Assembly: GCF_014196515.1 (NCBI RefSeq)
Contig: NZ_JACIDV010000005.1
Location: forward strand, 186,001 to 250,000
DNA from: Rhizobium skierniewicense
GTDB taxonomy: Bacteria > Pseudomonadota > Alphaproteobacteria > Rhizobiales > Rhizobiaceae
Length of the DNA stretch: 64,000 nt
Direction: 5' to 3'
The notes under the pieces are model-generated. The model saw only the letters and a program-made list of their open reading frames with translations, ran no database searches and had not been told where the DNA came from. Below, piece by piece: positions 10,359-20,053 of the stretch. The position numbers and the translations under genes were made by a program. The stretch's first letter is position 1, and the number at the start of each line of letters is the position of its first letter.

Positions 10359-11797
10359 TGAAGCGTAATCGCAAAGTCAAAATCCTTGCAACTCTCGGCC
10401 CAGCATCCTCCGATGAAGCAATGATCGAGAAGCTCCATCTGGCCGGTGCCGATCTCTTCCGCATTAATATGAGCCACGCCAGCCACGATGTGATGCGCAC
10501 GCTGATCCAGCGCATTCGCTCGGTCGAAAGCCGTGTTGGTCGCCCCATCGGCATTCTGGCCGATCTTCAAGGCCCAAAGCTGCGCGTCGGCAAATTTGCT
10601 GACACGAAGGTCGATCTCGTGGCAGGCCAGACCTTTACGCTCGACAACAATGAAGCCCCCGGCGACAAGAGCCGCGTTTTCCTGCCGCATCCTGAAATTC
10701 TCGAAGCCGTGAAACCGGGCGACCGCCTGTTGATCGATGATGGCAAGCTGCACCTGCGCGCTGAAAAATGCGACGGCAAGAGCATCGTGACGACCGTCAT
10801 TTCTGGCACCAAGATTTCCGATCGCAAGGGTATCAGCCTGCCGGACACCCTGCTCGGTGTCGGCGTTCTGACCGATAAGGACCGCGTCGATCTCGATGCC
10901 GTGCTCGAGACAAACGAAGTCGATTGGGTTGCTCTCTCCTTCGTGCAACGCCCTGAAGATCTCGTGGAAGTGCGCAAGATTGCCGGTGACCGCGTCGGGC
11001 TCATGTCCAAGATCGAAAAGCCGCAGGCTGTCGAGCGCATCGAAGAAATCATCGCGCTTTCCGACGCACTGATGGTCGCGCGTGGCGACCTCGGGGTCGA
11101 GATGCCGCTGGAAGCCGTCCCCGGCATCCAGAAGCAGCTGACACGCGCTTGTCGCAAGGCCGGTAAGCCGGTTGTCGTTGCAACACAGATGCTGGAATCG
11201 ATGATTTCGGCTGCTGTTCCGACACGCGCCGAAGTCTCAGACGTGGCAACCGCCGTGTTCGAAGGCGCCGACGCGATCATGCTGTCTGCCGAATCAGCCT
11301 CAGGCGATTACCCTGTCGAAGCGGTCTCCACCATGGCATCCATCGCCAGCACCGTGGAGCAGGACCCATATTATTCCAACATCATCTACGCGCAGCGCCC
11401 GCAGCCGGAAGCGACGGGCGCAGACGCCATTTCGCTGGCCGCCCGCCAGATTGCCGAAACGCTTGGCCTTACCGCAATCGTGACCTACACGTCGTCAGGC
11501 ACGACAGGTCTGCGCGCCGCGCGTGAACGTCCCCAGGTTCCAATCATTGCCCTGTCGCCGATCGTTCAGACCGCACGACGCCTCTCCGTCGTCTGGGGCC
11601 TGCACTGCGTCGTCACGGGCGACGCCAGCGACCAGGATGACATGGTCAACCGCGCCTGCCGCATCGTCGTGGACGAAGGCTTCGGCCAACCCGGCAACCG
11701 CATCATCATTTCGGCCGGTGTTCCCCTGGGAACACCCGGAGCCACCAACATGGTGCGCATCGCCTATATCGGTTCCGACGGCCAGAGCGGCGTCTGA
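10358..11797 (+). CDS. pyk: Pyruvate kinase
   Basis: This enzyme catalyses the last step of glycolysis: phosphoenolpyruvate + ADP to pyruvate + ATP. Its 479 residues match the bacterial type. Visible features are the N-terminal substrate segment KILATLGPASS and FRINMSH, the catalytic-lysine region LMSKIEKPQAVE, the metal/PEP segment MVARGDLGVE and the ATQMLESM signature helix. The C-terminal domain with TYTSSGTTGLRAARERP is complete. It overlaps the DUF1036 gene upstream by one base and ends before a strong hairpin terminator. Confidence 0.97.
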   Translation: MKRNRKVKILATLGPASSDEAMIEKLHLAGADLFRINMSHASHDVMRTLIQRIRSVESRVGRPIGILADLQGPKLRVGKFADTKVDLVAGQTFTLDNNEAPGDKSRVFLPHPEILEAVKPGDRLLIDDGKLHLRAEKCDGKSIVTTVISGTKISDRKGISLPDTLLGVGVLTDKDRVDLDAVLETNEVDWVALSFVQRPEDLVEVRKIAGDRVGLMSKIEKPQAVERIEEIIALSDALMVARGDLGVEMPLEAVPGIQKQLTRACRKAGKPVVVATQMLESMISAAVPTRAEVSDVATAVFEGADAIMLSAESASGDYPVEAVSTMASIASTVEQDPYYSNIIYAQRPQPEATGADAISLAARQIAETLGLTAIVTYTSSGTTGLRAARERPQVPIIALSPIVQTARRLSVVWGLHCVVTGDASDQDDMVNRACRIVVDEGFGQPGNRIIISAGVPLGTPGATNMVRIAYIGSDGQSGV

Positions 11798-11825
11798 TCT
11801 GAAAAGCAGAAATGGATTGAAAAGA

Positions 11826-11855
11826 AAAAGGCGCGGTGTTTCGACCGCGCCTTTT
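11826..11855 (+). terminator. Terminator of pyk (two-way)
   Basis: The stem AAAAGGCGCGG/CCGCGCCTTTT with loop TGTTTCGA is followed by T residues on both strands. It ends pyk and probably also the convergent octapeptide-repeat gene. Confidence 0.9.
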
Positions 11856-11876
11856 TCGTCTTGCGGGATTGAGCCT

Positions 11877-14081
11877 TCAATTGTCCTTGTAGGCGGCAAT
11901 CACGATGTTGACCTGTGCGGCGCTCATGGCCTGAATTTGCGTCGTCGTGAACGATTCGATCTTATCCTCATCCATCCCGCCCAAGGCAGCAACCGACAGT
12001 CCCGCGAGCGCGGATTTCTTGATCGATGCGATTTCGGACGTTTCGAAACTGTTCAGCTCGCTCGCATCCAGTGTCGCAACCTGCTGGGCATTCAACGCCG
12101 CAACCTGCACATCCGTGAGCGCTTCGATACTTTGCGAACTCAAAGCGGCAAACTGTGCTGCCGTCAGCGCTGCGATCTGTTTGGAACCCATAGCTGCCAA
12201 CTTGTCGCCGCCCAGCTGGCTGATGGCAGCTGTCGAAAATCCGGAGATCTGACGCGGCGTCAGACCCGCAAACTGCTCGGGTGTCAGTGCCGCCAACTGA
12301 TCGGATGTCAGCGCTTTCATCTGCGTGGTAGACAGCGCGGCGATCTGACCCGTCGTCAAGGCCTGAATGAGATCAGTCGAAAGGCCTGCAATCGCCGAGG
12401 TCGTCAACCCGACAATGGCGACTTTCTTGATCGACGCGATGTCTTCGGCGCTGAAACTATTCAGCTCTGCGGCGGACAGGGTCGCGACCTGCTTGGAATT
12501 CAGCCCCGCCACCTGGGTTTCCTGAAGAGCTTCGATGCTTGAGCTTGTTAATGCCTCGAACTGGGCAGCCGTTAGCGCTGCGATCTGCTTTGTATTGAAC
12601 GCCGCGAAAACGTCCTCGTCCAGACTGGCAATGACTGCCGTCGAAAGGCCGCCGATCTGTTTTGCCGCTAACGCGCTCATCTGGTCCTGCGTCAGCGCCG
12701 ATAGCTGCGCCGACGAGAGCGCCTGCATCTGCTCGGCGGAGAGGCTCGAAAGCTGGGCCGTCGTCAGCGATGGTATCTTGTCGGTAGACAGTCCAGCCAA
12801 GGCAACAGGGGTCAATCCGGCAATCGCTGCCTTCTTGATGGCCGCAATTTCCTCACCCGTGAAACTGTTAAGCTCATCCGCAGACAGCGTTGCGACCTGT
12901 TTCGCGTCCAACCCGACAACCTGCTGCGCATCGAGCCCGGCAAGGCTGGTGGAGTTCAACGCCTCGAACTGCACGGTGGTCAACGCGGTAATCTGCTTTG
13001 TGGAGAGCGCACTGAGCCGTTCGCTGCTGAGATTGGCGAGTACTTCGGTTGAAAGCCCTGCAATCTGTTTCGTGGTCAGCGCGGAGAACTGGTCCGCTGT
13101 CAACGCCGAGAGCTGCACGGATGTGAGCGCCTTCATCTGCGTCGATGACAGGGCTGCCACCTGCGTCAACGTCAGGGCTGCGATCCTGTCGGTGGTCAGA
13201 CCCGCAAGGGCAACCGTCGATAAACCGGGAATGGATGCCTTCTTGATCGACGCGATCTCTGCAGGGGTAAAGCTGTTGAGCTCGGTGGAAGACAGCGTCG
13301 AAATCTGCTGTGAACCCAGGCCTGAGACCTGACCTTCGTTCAGCGCGATGAGGCTCGTTGAACTCAAGGCTTCGAACTGGCCGGTGGTCAAGGCAGAAAT
13401 CTGCTTGGTGCTGAGGGCCGCGAGCTTATCGCTGTTCAGCGTGCTCATCACCGCCGTGGACAAACCGGCGATCTGCGTTGCGGTCAATGCCGAAAACTGC
13501 TCCGCCGTCAGCGCCGTGAGTTGCTCGGAGGTCAGTGCTTTCATTTGCGCCGATGTCAGTGCCGCCACCTGCACAGTGGTCAGCGCGGTGATCTTGTCAG
13601 TGGCAAGACCGGCAAGCGCCGATGTCTTTATTCCGGGAATGGAGGACTTCTTTAAGGAGGCGATTTCTTCCGACGTGAAGCTGTTGAGGTCGTCGGCGGA
13701 CAGGACAGCGACCTGCTGACTGCTCAGCGCCGAAACCTGCGCGGTGTTGAGGGCTTCGATCAGCGGTGCGGAAAACCCGTCGAGTTGGCTGGCGTACAGC
13801 GCATTGATCTGCGCAGTCGATAAGCCCGACACCTGCGTCGTTCCAAGCGCGGAGACCTGCGACAGGGTCAGTCCGGTGATCGCTTTGGGCGCAAACGCAC
13901 TCACGGCCTGTGTGGAAAGTGACGCCACCACGGTGGTCGTCAGCGCACCGACCTGATTGGATGTAAAAGCTTTGATTTGCGCAGAATTGAGTTGACCAAG
14001 ATCGGCACTGCTGAGCCCAGCAATCGTGGACGTAGACAGTTGGGCAATCTGCTTGGGAGCAAGGTTGGCTATTATGGTCAT
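11877..14081 (-). CDS. Octapeptide-repeat protein, 91 tandem octads, function unknown
   Basis: I do not recognise a characterised family. From ATG 14081 the protein has 734 residues. From residue 7 to the last residue it divides exactly into 91 consecutive octapeptides without a single register shift. The consensus is L-[ST]-x-x-Q-[ILVMF]-x-[AG]. On top of this is a higher-order period of 17 octads (136 residues, 408 bases). Super-repeats span residues 127-262, 263-398, 399-534 and 535-670, followed by a fifth of eight octads (671-734). Each super-repeat opens with the marker octads L-S-A-x-x-L-N-S, F-x-x-x-E-I-A-S, I-K-K. There is no Cys, no Trp, no signal peptide and no membrane segment. 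The regular hydrophobic spacing suggests a solenoid of short turns, in the way ice-nucleation proteins are built from octads, but the sequence is unrelated. A longer frame to 14183 adds Cys/Trp-containing text and is unlikely. The ribosome site before 14081 is weak. It may be a surface, structural or binding protein; none of this is shown. Confidence 0.85.
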   Translation of the reverse strand: MTIIANLAPKQIAQLSTSTIAGLSSADLGQLNSAQIKAFTSNQVGALTTTVVASLSTQAVSAFAPKAITGLTLSQVSALGTTQVSGLSTAQINALYASQLDGFSAPLIEALNTAQVSALSSQQVAVLSADDLNSFTSEEIASLKKSSIPGIKTSALAGLATDKITALTTVQVAALTSAQMKALTSEQLTALTAEQFSALTATQIAGLSTAVMSTLNSDKLAALSTKQISALTTGQFEALSSTSLIALNEGQVSGLGSQQISTLSSTELNSFTPAEIASIKKASIPGLSTVALAGLTTDRIAALTLTQVAALSSTQMKALTSVQLSALTADQFSALTTKQIAGLSTEVLANLSSERLSALSTKQITALTTVQFEALNSTSLAGLDAQQVVGLDAKQVATLSADELNSFTGEEIAAIKKAAIAGLTPVALAGLSTDKIPSLTTAQLSSLSAEQMQALSSAQLSALTQDQMSALAAKQIGGLSTAVIASLDEDVFAAFNTKQIAALTAAQFEALTSSSIEALQETQVAGLNSKQVATLSAAELNSFSAEDIASIKKVAIVGLTTSAIAGLSTDLIQALTTGQIAALSTTQMKALTSDQLAALTPEQFAGLTPRQISGFSTAAISQLGGDKLAAMGSKQIAALTAAQFAALSSQSIEALTDVQVAALNAQQVATLDASELNSFETSEIASIKKSALAGLSVAALGGMDEDKIESFTTTQIQAMSAAQVNIVIAAYKDN
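11880..13703 (-). repeat. 408-bp coding super-repeats (four full, one partial)
   Basis: The DNA of the octapeptide gene repeats with a 408-base period: 13703-13296, 13295-12888, 12887-12480, 12479-12072 and a truncated 12071-11880. The base period inside is 24 bases. The copies are alike but clearly diverged at third positions, so the array is old and kept by selection at the protein level rather than freshly amplified. Confidence 0.85.
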
Positions 14082-14241
14082 GAGCGCGCGACACCATCGA
14101 TTACTGGTCAGATGGTAATCGTCTACCCAACGAATCTTGCCCCGACATTGCGATAACACGACTATCGGCAGATCTATTGCCAATCTCTAATGAAATTCGA
14201 AGAGAGCTGCAAGCAAGCGGCCTAAACAGCCAAAACGAAAA

Positions 14242-14275
14242 CCGCCCGGTCGTCTCCAAGGAGATCACCGGGCGG
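14242..14275 (-). terminator. Terminator of the M15 peptidase gene
   Basis: A 9-bp stem CCGCCCGGT/ACCGGGCGG is followed on the minus strand by TTTTCGTTTT. It lies 32 bases beyond the stop codon of the gene at 14307-16190. Confidence 0.85.
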
Positions 14276-14306
14276 CACTTCTGATCTTTATGTTACGACA
14301 GCTGCC

Positions 14307-16190
14307 TTATGGCATCTTCACAGGGGTGCTGAAGCGACTTGAATCGATCGCTGCTGCACCGGGGCGGAAGCTGGCCGTCGCTGCAGAGGCCGACATATCG
14401 TGGCTGAGCATGCGGTTGTTGACGACGCGCGGCGCCTTGACCGATCGACCGGTCACGCCCTTGTCCTGGCTCAGAGCCCAGTCCGAAATGGCTTCCTGTG
14501 TCAAACGACCACCGCTCACCATCGCCTCTTCGGCGACGGCAGCATCCTTCTTGTTCGGACGACCGCCCTTTGTAGGAAGGCCAGCAGTCAGACCGCCGGT
14601 ATTGGCCTTTGGCTTCACGTCAAACTCGTCGCCATAGTCCTGCGACGTCGAAGCAGGCGCAGCTTTCGCCATCTGGACAGGCTTTTGAGCCGGCTTGGTA
14701 CTTGTGAGGGAAGCCGGAAACTGCGCAGCGCTTGGCATTGCCGTTGCAATCATGGCCGAACGAGCATCCTGTCCGCTTTGCTCGAGAGCCGCGACGACGA
14801 CAGGCGAAAGCGATGATTGCTCCGCCTCGTCTTCCTGGCCATCCGTCTCGGAATTGGCGTTGGCAAGCAGGGCTTCCGCAACAGCTGGACGGTTGGCAGG
14901 AACGGGAACATGAGCTGCAAGCGCATCGCCCGGCATGTTTTCGGAGCCCAGCGCCGCCATGACTGTGCCATCGGCGTCACCCTTCATGCGGCGAGGCCCG
15001 AGCAGGGTCGGCACAGGAATGGAATATTGCGCGAGATCGGCGAACTGCTGTTCGGCAGGGGCTGCCATGGGAGTTGGTGTCGTTGCCGCCTGAAGTGCGT
15101 CCTGCGCGGCGTTACGCGCTGGAGAGTAGAGCGCTGTCGCAAGTCCGGTAGCACCTTCCTGATTGCGGAAAGTTGGACGGGCAGTCGGCAACGGGGCATT
15201 GACGCCACCAGGTAGCGGGGGAGCAGAGGCAACAGCCACAGCCGTTGGCGGTGCGACTTCTTCTTCAGCGTCTTGCGCTACAGGAGCAGCAACGGGTGCC
15301 GCCGACCGAGCAGTCGGCGCGGGCGTTGCAATGCCTTCAGCATCTTCGTCCTCATCACCGCCACCAAACAGGGCGGCGAGCAAGGTCTTGCGTTTGCCAC
15401 CCGATGAGGAAGAAGCCGGGCCATCGCCAGCCGTGCTGGCAACCTGGATCGAAGAGGAGCTCACACGTTTGCGATAATCGGCCAGCGCCTGGTCGTAACC
15501 TGGCAGGGGCTTGCCGTCGGATGGGAGGTGAATGGTGTTGCCCTTGGGGAAAATCCGCACCAGTTCCTGGCGGCTCATGCGTGGCCATGCACGCACGTTG
15601 CCGACATCAAGATGGACAAAGGGAGACCCGGACGTCGGATAAAAGCCAACGCCACCGATCTGCATCTGCATGGCGATTTCGCGCAGGCGACCCAGCTTCA
15701 CGCCGGGAATATAGAAATCCATGGCCTTGCCGAGTGTATGCTGGCTGCTCTTGGCAACACCCTTGGTGCGCGAGCGCAGCATCCCATTGGTCTCAGGCGA
15801 ACGGAAAGCGGACACCACGTTGATATATTCGTTGGCACCGGAACGGCGATAGACTTCCCACACCAGATCGAACAGGCGCGGATCCATCTTGGTCGGTTGA
15901 TTGCGGCGCCAGTCACGCAGAAAGCGGTTCAGCTCCTGCAGACCCTTCTGGTCGTACTTGCCATTTCGCTTGAATGTGATGACGGCTTTTTCTTTGGTGT
16001 GGATATAATAAAGCTTCAGACTGCGGGTTTCGGCAGCAGCTTCTGTCGCCGAAACACCAATAGCGGGTAGACCGGCCATCAACAGGCACGCGCAAGTCAC
16101 AACGCGTGCCGATAGCTTCGTGCATATATCTTTGATCAAGCCGCGCGCAACCTTGGCGGTCAGCGCGCTATTCCGATACAGATAAGGCAA
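14307..16190 (-). CDS. DUF882/M15-type murein peptidase with long disordered C-terminal tail
   Basis: This is a 627-residue exported protein. After a signal-like segment (about residues 28-53) comes a DUF882 (Peptidase_M15_2, YcbK/MepK-like) domain to about residue 215. It has the metal-site residues His151 and Asp158 in SQHTLGKAMDFYI and His193 in FVHLDVG. Family members cut peptidoglycan cross-links in the periplasm. The remaining 400 residues are low-complexity, rich in Ala, Pro, Ser and acidic residues, with no domain I recognise; E. coli MepK is only about 180 residues. The start is TTG at 16190, supported by GGGGATCAAA just before it. The tail could anchor or position the enzyme. Confidence 0.85.
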   Translation of the reverse strand: MPYLYRNSALTAKVARGLIKDICTKLSARVVTCACLLMAGLPAIGVSATEAAAETRSLKLYYIHTKEKAVITFKRNGKYDQKGLQELNRFLRDWRRNQPTKMDPRLFDLVWEVYRRSGANEYINVVSAFRSPETNGMLRSRTKGVAKSSQHTLGKAMDFYIPGVKLGRLREIAMQMQIGGVGFYPTSGSPFVHLDVGNVRAWPRMSRQELVRIFPKGNTIHLPSDGKPLPGYDQALADYRKRVSSSSIQVASTAGDGPASSSSGGKRKTLLAALFGGGDEDEDAEGIATPAPTARSAAPVAAPVAQDAEEEVAPPTAVAVASAPPLPGGVNAPLPTARPTFRNQEGATGLATALYSPARNAAQDALQAATTPTPMAAPAEQQFADLAQYSIPVPTLLGPRRMKGDADGTVMAALGSENMPGDALAAHVPVPANRPAVAEALLANANSETDGQEDEAEQSSLSPVVVAALEQSGQDARSAMIATAMPSAAQFPASLTSTKPAQKPVQMAKAAPASTSQDYGDEFDVKPKANTGGLTAGLPTKGGRPNKKDAAVAEEAMVSGGRLTQEAISDWALSQDKGVTGRSVKAPRVVNNRMLSHDMSASAATASFRPGAAAIDSSRFSTPVKMP

Positions 16191-16395
16191 TTTGATCCCC
16201 GCCTGGCAGACAATTCGTCACATTGTCCTAATGAACCTGAATTACGGTGACACAATGGCAAATTTGCCACACATGTGCAACCTTCCTCTATATAGTGAAC
16301 GCTCCACTAACAAGAGGTTTACAGACCGTAAGCGAATATCCTTGCTCAGGCGTTAACAAAAATCGCATTTGCTCGGTTAGGCCTCGTCTGCCGCA

Positions 16396-17952
16396 TCAAG
16401 CGGCATCCCGCAGCGGATCATCAGGATCAATGCCATAATCCTTCAACTTCCGGTAGAGCGTGGAGCGACCAATCCCGAGTTTGCGCGCAACCTGGCTCAT
16501 CTGACCACGATAGAACCGCAGCGCAAACCGAATCAGCTCCTCTTCGATATCGGCGATCTTGCGAACATCGCCGCTGTCATCCGTCGAGGCAATCAGGCTG
16601 CCACCGGGGAACACGGCTGCAGATCGCTCGTCATCCGTGGCCATGGCTTCCATCACCGACATGATGTCTGCGGCACTGCTTCTGTTTTCCACAGCAGGTG
16701 CCACCAGCAGCGAGCGCTCGGTCGGGCGATGCGGCGTGTCGTGGTCGGCGACGTCGCCGGCAAATTCCGGGACTTGAAGTGCGATTTGCGGAAAATCCGC
16801 TTCCGTTAATTCATCGCCTTGGGCCAGAACGACGGCACGGAAAACGGCATTTTCCAGCTGGCGGATATTGCCCGGCCAGTCGTAGGCCGTCAGCAAGGCC
16901 AGCGCACCGGCACTGACACCGAGGGAATGCGGCAGTTTCTGTTCGATCGAGAAGCGCTCGGCAAACACGCGGGCCAGATAGGGAATGTCTTCCTTGCGGC
17001 GACGCAATGCGGGAATGGTGATAGGAAAGACGTTGAGGCGATAATAAAGATCCTCGCGGAAACGGCCTTCCTTGACCTCTTCGATCAGATCCTTGTTCGT
17101 GGCCGAAATCAGCCGCACATTGACCTTCTGGACTCGTGCCGAACCAATGGTCTCGATTTCGCCCTGCTGCACGGCGCGCAACAGCTTGACCTGCACCTCA
17201 AGCGGCAGATCGCCGATCTCATCCAGAAACAGCGTGCCGCCATCGGCTTCCATGAATTTGCCCATGTGCTTTTCGGTGGCACCGGTAAAGGCACCCTTTT
17301 CATGGCCAAAGAGAATGCTCTCGACGAGATTGTGCGGAATGGCGCCGCAATTGACGGTAATGAAAGGCTTACCCGCCCGGTCGCTGCCGGATTGGACCGC
17401 GCGCGCGATCATCTCCTTGCCGACACCGGATTCGCCCTCCAGCACGACTGGAATATTGGATTGCGCGGCACGCTGGGCAAGTTCGATCACGCGCAGCATG
17501 GCAGGGCTTGCAGAAGCGATGTCGTTGAAATTGACGGTGTGGTTGCGCGAGCGCTTGCCCGTGCGGGCCTTTGCTTCGCGTTGATCGAGCTTGAGTGCGT
17601 TGGCGATCGCCGAGCCGATACGCTCAGGCGAGACAGGCTTGACGACGAAATCGAAAGCACCGGCGCGCATGGCCTGCACCACAGTATCGATGCCGCCCTG
17701 CCCTGTCTGCACGATGACAGGCACGTCCGTGCCCAGCTCACCGACCGCTTTCAGGAAAGAAAGACCGTCCATCTCCGGCATCATCAGGTCAAGAACGATC
17801 ACGCTGATATCGCCGCTGTGTTGTTTCAACAGCTCCAGTCCAACCCGGCCGTTTTCGGCAAGAATGGGATGGTGTCCATAACGCTCCACCGCTTGTCTCA
17901 AAAGGCGGCGCTGAACAGGATCGTCATCGATAACGAGTACTTGCGCTGTCAT
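16396..17952 (-). CDS. Sigma54-dependent response regulator (NtrC family), orphan
   Basis: This is a 518-residue transcription activator with three parts. The receiver has phospho-acceptor Asp55 in [11 protein letters not shown]. The AAA+ domain has Walker A GESGVGKE (173-180), the sigma54-contacting GAFTGA loop (220-225), Walker [12 protein letters not shown] and the arginine-finger region [14 protein letters not shown]. The C-terminal Fis-type helix-turn-helix is [20 protein letters not shown]. All key residues are intact, so it should remodel sigma54 polymerase when phosphorylated. No histidine kinase gene is adjacent, and no sigma54 promoter was recognised nearby; its signal and targets are unknown. 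Confidence 0.93.
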   Translation of the reverse strand: MTAQVLVIDDDPVQRRLLRQAVERYGHHPILAENGRVGLELLKQHSGDISVIVLDLMMPEMDGLSFLKAVGELGTDVPVIVQTGQGGIDTVVQAMRAGAFDFVVKPVSPERIGSAIANALKLDQREAKARTGKRSRNHTVNFNDIASASPAMLRVIELAQRAAQSNIPVVLEGESGVGKEMIARAVQSGSDRAGKPFITVNCGAIPHNLVESILFGHEKGAFTGATEKHMGKFMEADGGTLFLDEIGDLPLEVQVKLLRAVQQGEIETIGSARVQKVNVRLISATNKDLIEEVKEGRFREDLYYRLNVFPITIPALRRRKEDIPYLARVFAERFSIEQKLPHSLGVSAGALALLTAYDWPGNIRQLENAVFRAVVLAQGDELTEADFPQIALQVPEFAGDVADHDTPHRPTERSLLVAPAVENRSSAADIMSVMEAMATDDERSAAVFPGGSLIASTDDSGDVRKIADIEEELIRFALRFYRGQMSQVARKLGIGRSTLYRKLKDYGIDPDDPLRDAA

Positions 17953-18122
17953 GTCAGGCTCCGGTTTCCGGTTTATGGACCTGCTTCATGCAGACCCTTT
18001 GAACCGAATGTGGCACGGAAGGCTTGAACATCCAGTTTTGAGATTTGCTTGCATTTTATGCATTGCCACGGGAAACAGAGCCCCCATATGCTTTGGCGAA
18101 GAGATAAAGAGGAACGCCCGAC

Positions 18123-19961
18123 ATGACCTTGAAGACATCGATCTCCCTGCCCGCCTTTTCGCCGGCGGAAGCAGGCACCGCAGCCCTCGGTGACCTCCCG
18201 ACATGGAAGCTGTCCGATCTCTACCCTTCCGCCGATTCGTCCGAATACAGGGGCGCGCTGGAAAAGGCGGCAAAAGATGCCAAGGCATTCGAGGCGAAAT
18301 GGAAGGGCAAACTGGAAGCAGCCGCCAGGCTTTCGGGCGATGACGGACTTGGCGCCGCGCTGAAGGAGTATGAAGCGCTGGACGATCTTCTTGGCCGCAT
18401 CGGCTCCTTCGCAGGCCTTACCTATTTTTCCGACACCTCCAATCCGGCAAACGGCAAGATTTACGGTGATGCACAGTCGAAGCTGACCGAGATGTCGTCG
18501 AACCTGTTGTTTTTCGCGCTGGAACTCAACCGCATCGACGACGCGACGATCGACGCGGCCATCGCCAACGATCCGCTGACCGGTCATTACAAGCCCTGGC
18601 TCGTCGACCTTCGCAAGGATAAGCCGCACCAGCTGGATGACAGTCTGGAGCAGCTGTTCCTTGAAAAGTCCATGACCAGCGCCGCCGCCTTCAACCGGCT
18701 GTTTGACGAGACCATGTCGGAGCTGCGCTTTGACGTTGACGGCAAAAACCTTGCACTGGAAGAAACGCTCAATCTGTTGCAGGAGCCGGACACGGAAACC
18801 CGCAAAAAGGCCGCGCAGGCACTCAGCGCCACCTTCAAGGACAATCTGCGCGTCTTCACGCTGATCACCAACACACTCGCCAAGGATAAGGAAATCTCCG
18901 ACCGCTGGCGCAAATTCGAAGACATTGCCGACAGCCGCCATCTGGCCAACCGCGTCGAGCGCGAGGTGGTGGCTGCGCTGGCACAGGCCGTGACACAGGC
19001 CTACCCGCGCCTGTCGCACCGCTATTACAAGATGAAGGCCAAGTGGCTGGGGATGGAGCAGATGAACTATTGGGACCGCAACGCGCCGCTCCCCGATACG
19101 TCGAACGCCGTCATCCCGTGGGACGACGCAAAGGACATGGTGCTCTCGGCCTATGGCGATTTTGCACCTGAGATGGCCGATATCGCCCGCCGCTTCTTCG
19201 ATGAGGAATGGATCGACGCACCCGCCCGCCCCGGCAAGGCACCGGGCGCCTTCGCCCATCCCACCGTGCCCTCGGCGCATCCTTATGTTCTGGTCAATTA
19301 CCTCGGTAAACCGCGTGACGTGATGACGCTTGCCCACGAACTGGGCCATGGCGTGCATCAGGTGCTGGCCGGTGGACAGGGTGCGCTGATGTGCGCCACG
19401 CCACTGACATTGGCCGAAACGGCGTCCGTCTTCGGAGAAATGCTGACCTTCCGCAAACTGCTGGATGGCACGAAGGACAAACGCGAACGCAAGGCGCTGC
19501 TGGCCCGTAAGGTCGAAGACATGATCAACACGGTCGTGCGCCAGATCGCCTTTTACGAATTCGAGCGCAAGGTGCACACCGCCCGCAAGGACGGAGAACT
19601 CACGGCAGACCAGATTGGCGAGCTATGGCTTTCAGTCCAGCGGACAAGCCTTGGACCGGCGATCAGGATTTCGGAAGGCTATGAGAACTGGTGGACGTAT
19701 GTGCCCCACTTCATCCATTCACCCTTCTATGTCTACGCCTATGCCTTCGGCGATTGCCTCGTCAACTCGCTCTACGCCGTTTACCAGAATGCCGACAGCG
19801 GCTTTCAGGACAAATATTTCGAGCTGCTGAAAGCAGGCGGAACCAAACATCATTCGGAGCTGCTCAAGCCCTTCGGTCTCGATGCGACCGATCCGTCCTT
19901 CTGGAACAAGGGCCTGTCGATGATCGAAGGCCTGATCGATGAGCTGGAGGCACTGGACTGA
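18123..19961 (+). CDS. pepF: M3-family oligoendopeptidase F
   Basis: This is a cytoplasmic zinc metallopeptidase of 612 residues that degrades short peptides. The zinc motif HELGH is at residues 405-409, within TLAHELGHGVHQVLAG, with the downstream Glu ligand in LAETASVFGE. Other family segments are the N-terminal WKLSDLYPSADSSEY and the C-terminal FYVYAYAFGDCLVNSLY. The start at 18123 follows AAGAGGAACGCCCGAC. It is divergent from the sigma54 regulator, 170 bases away. It belongs to the clostridial/alphaproteobacterial PepF subgroup by overall look. Confidence 0.93.
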   Translation: MTLKTSISLPAFSPAEAGTAALGDLPTWKLSDLYPSADSSEYRGALEKAAKDAKAFEAKWKGKLEAAARLSGDDGLGAALKEYEALDDLLGRIGSFAGLTYFSDTSNPANGKIYGDAQSKLTEMSSNLLFFALELNRIDDATIDAAIANDPLTGHYKPWLVDLRKDKPHQLDDSLEQLFLEKSMTSAAAFNRLFDETMSELRFDVDGKNLALEETLNLLQEPDTETRKKAAQALSATFKDNLRVFTLITNTLAKDKEISDRWRKFEDIADSRHLANRVEREVVAALAQAVTQAYPRLSHRYYKMKAKWLGMEQMNYWDRNAPLPDTSNAVIPWDDAKDMVLSAYGDFAPEMADIARRFFDEEWIDAPARPGKAPGAFAHPTVPSAHPYVLVNYLGKPRDVMTLAHELGHGVHQVLAGGQGALMCATPLTLAETASVFGEMLTFRKLLDGTKDKRERKALLARKVEDMINTVVRQIAFYEFERKVHTARKDGELTADQIGELWLSVQRTSLGPAIRISEGYENWWTYVPHFIHSPFYVYAYAFGDCLVNSLYAVYQNADSGFQDKYFELLKAGGTKHHSELLKPFGLDATDPSFWNKGLSMIEGLIDELEALD

Positions 19962-20053
19962 GGCGAGGAGAAATCCGGCGAGGCTCCCATTTCGGGCAAG
20001 CTTCGCCGGTTCATATGCCTTACCTTACGTAAACAGCATGACGGACGACAATC

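Noticed and set aside
11880-14081. 24-bp periodic DNA that might be taken for a CRISPR array or satellite
   Set aside because: The repeats are contiguous without spacers, vary at third positions and stay in one open frame; they encode protein repeats.
14082-14183. N-terminal extension of the octapeptide protein to a start at 14183
   Set aside because: The 34 extra residues contain Cys and Trp absent from the rest and break the repeat pattern; ATG 14081 leads directly into the octads.
16819-19577. Long antisense frames (plus 16819-18027; minus 17973-19577) over the sigma54 regulator and pepF
   Set aside because: Both are shadows of genes with intact catalytic motifs on the other strand; no ribosome site or family features.
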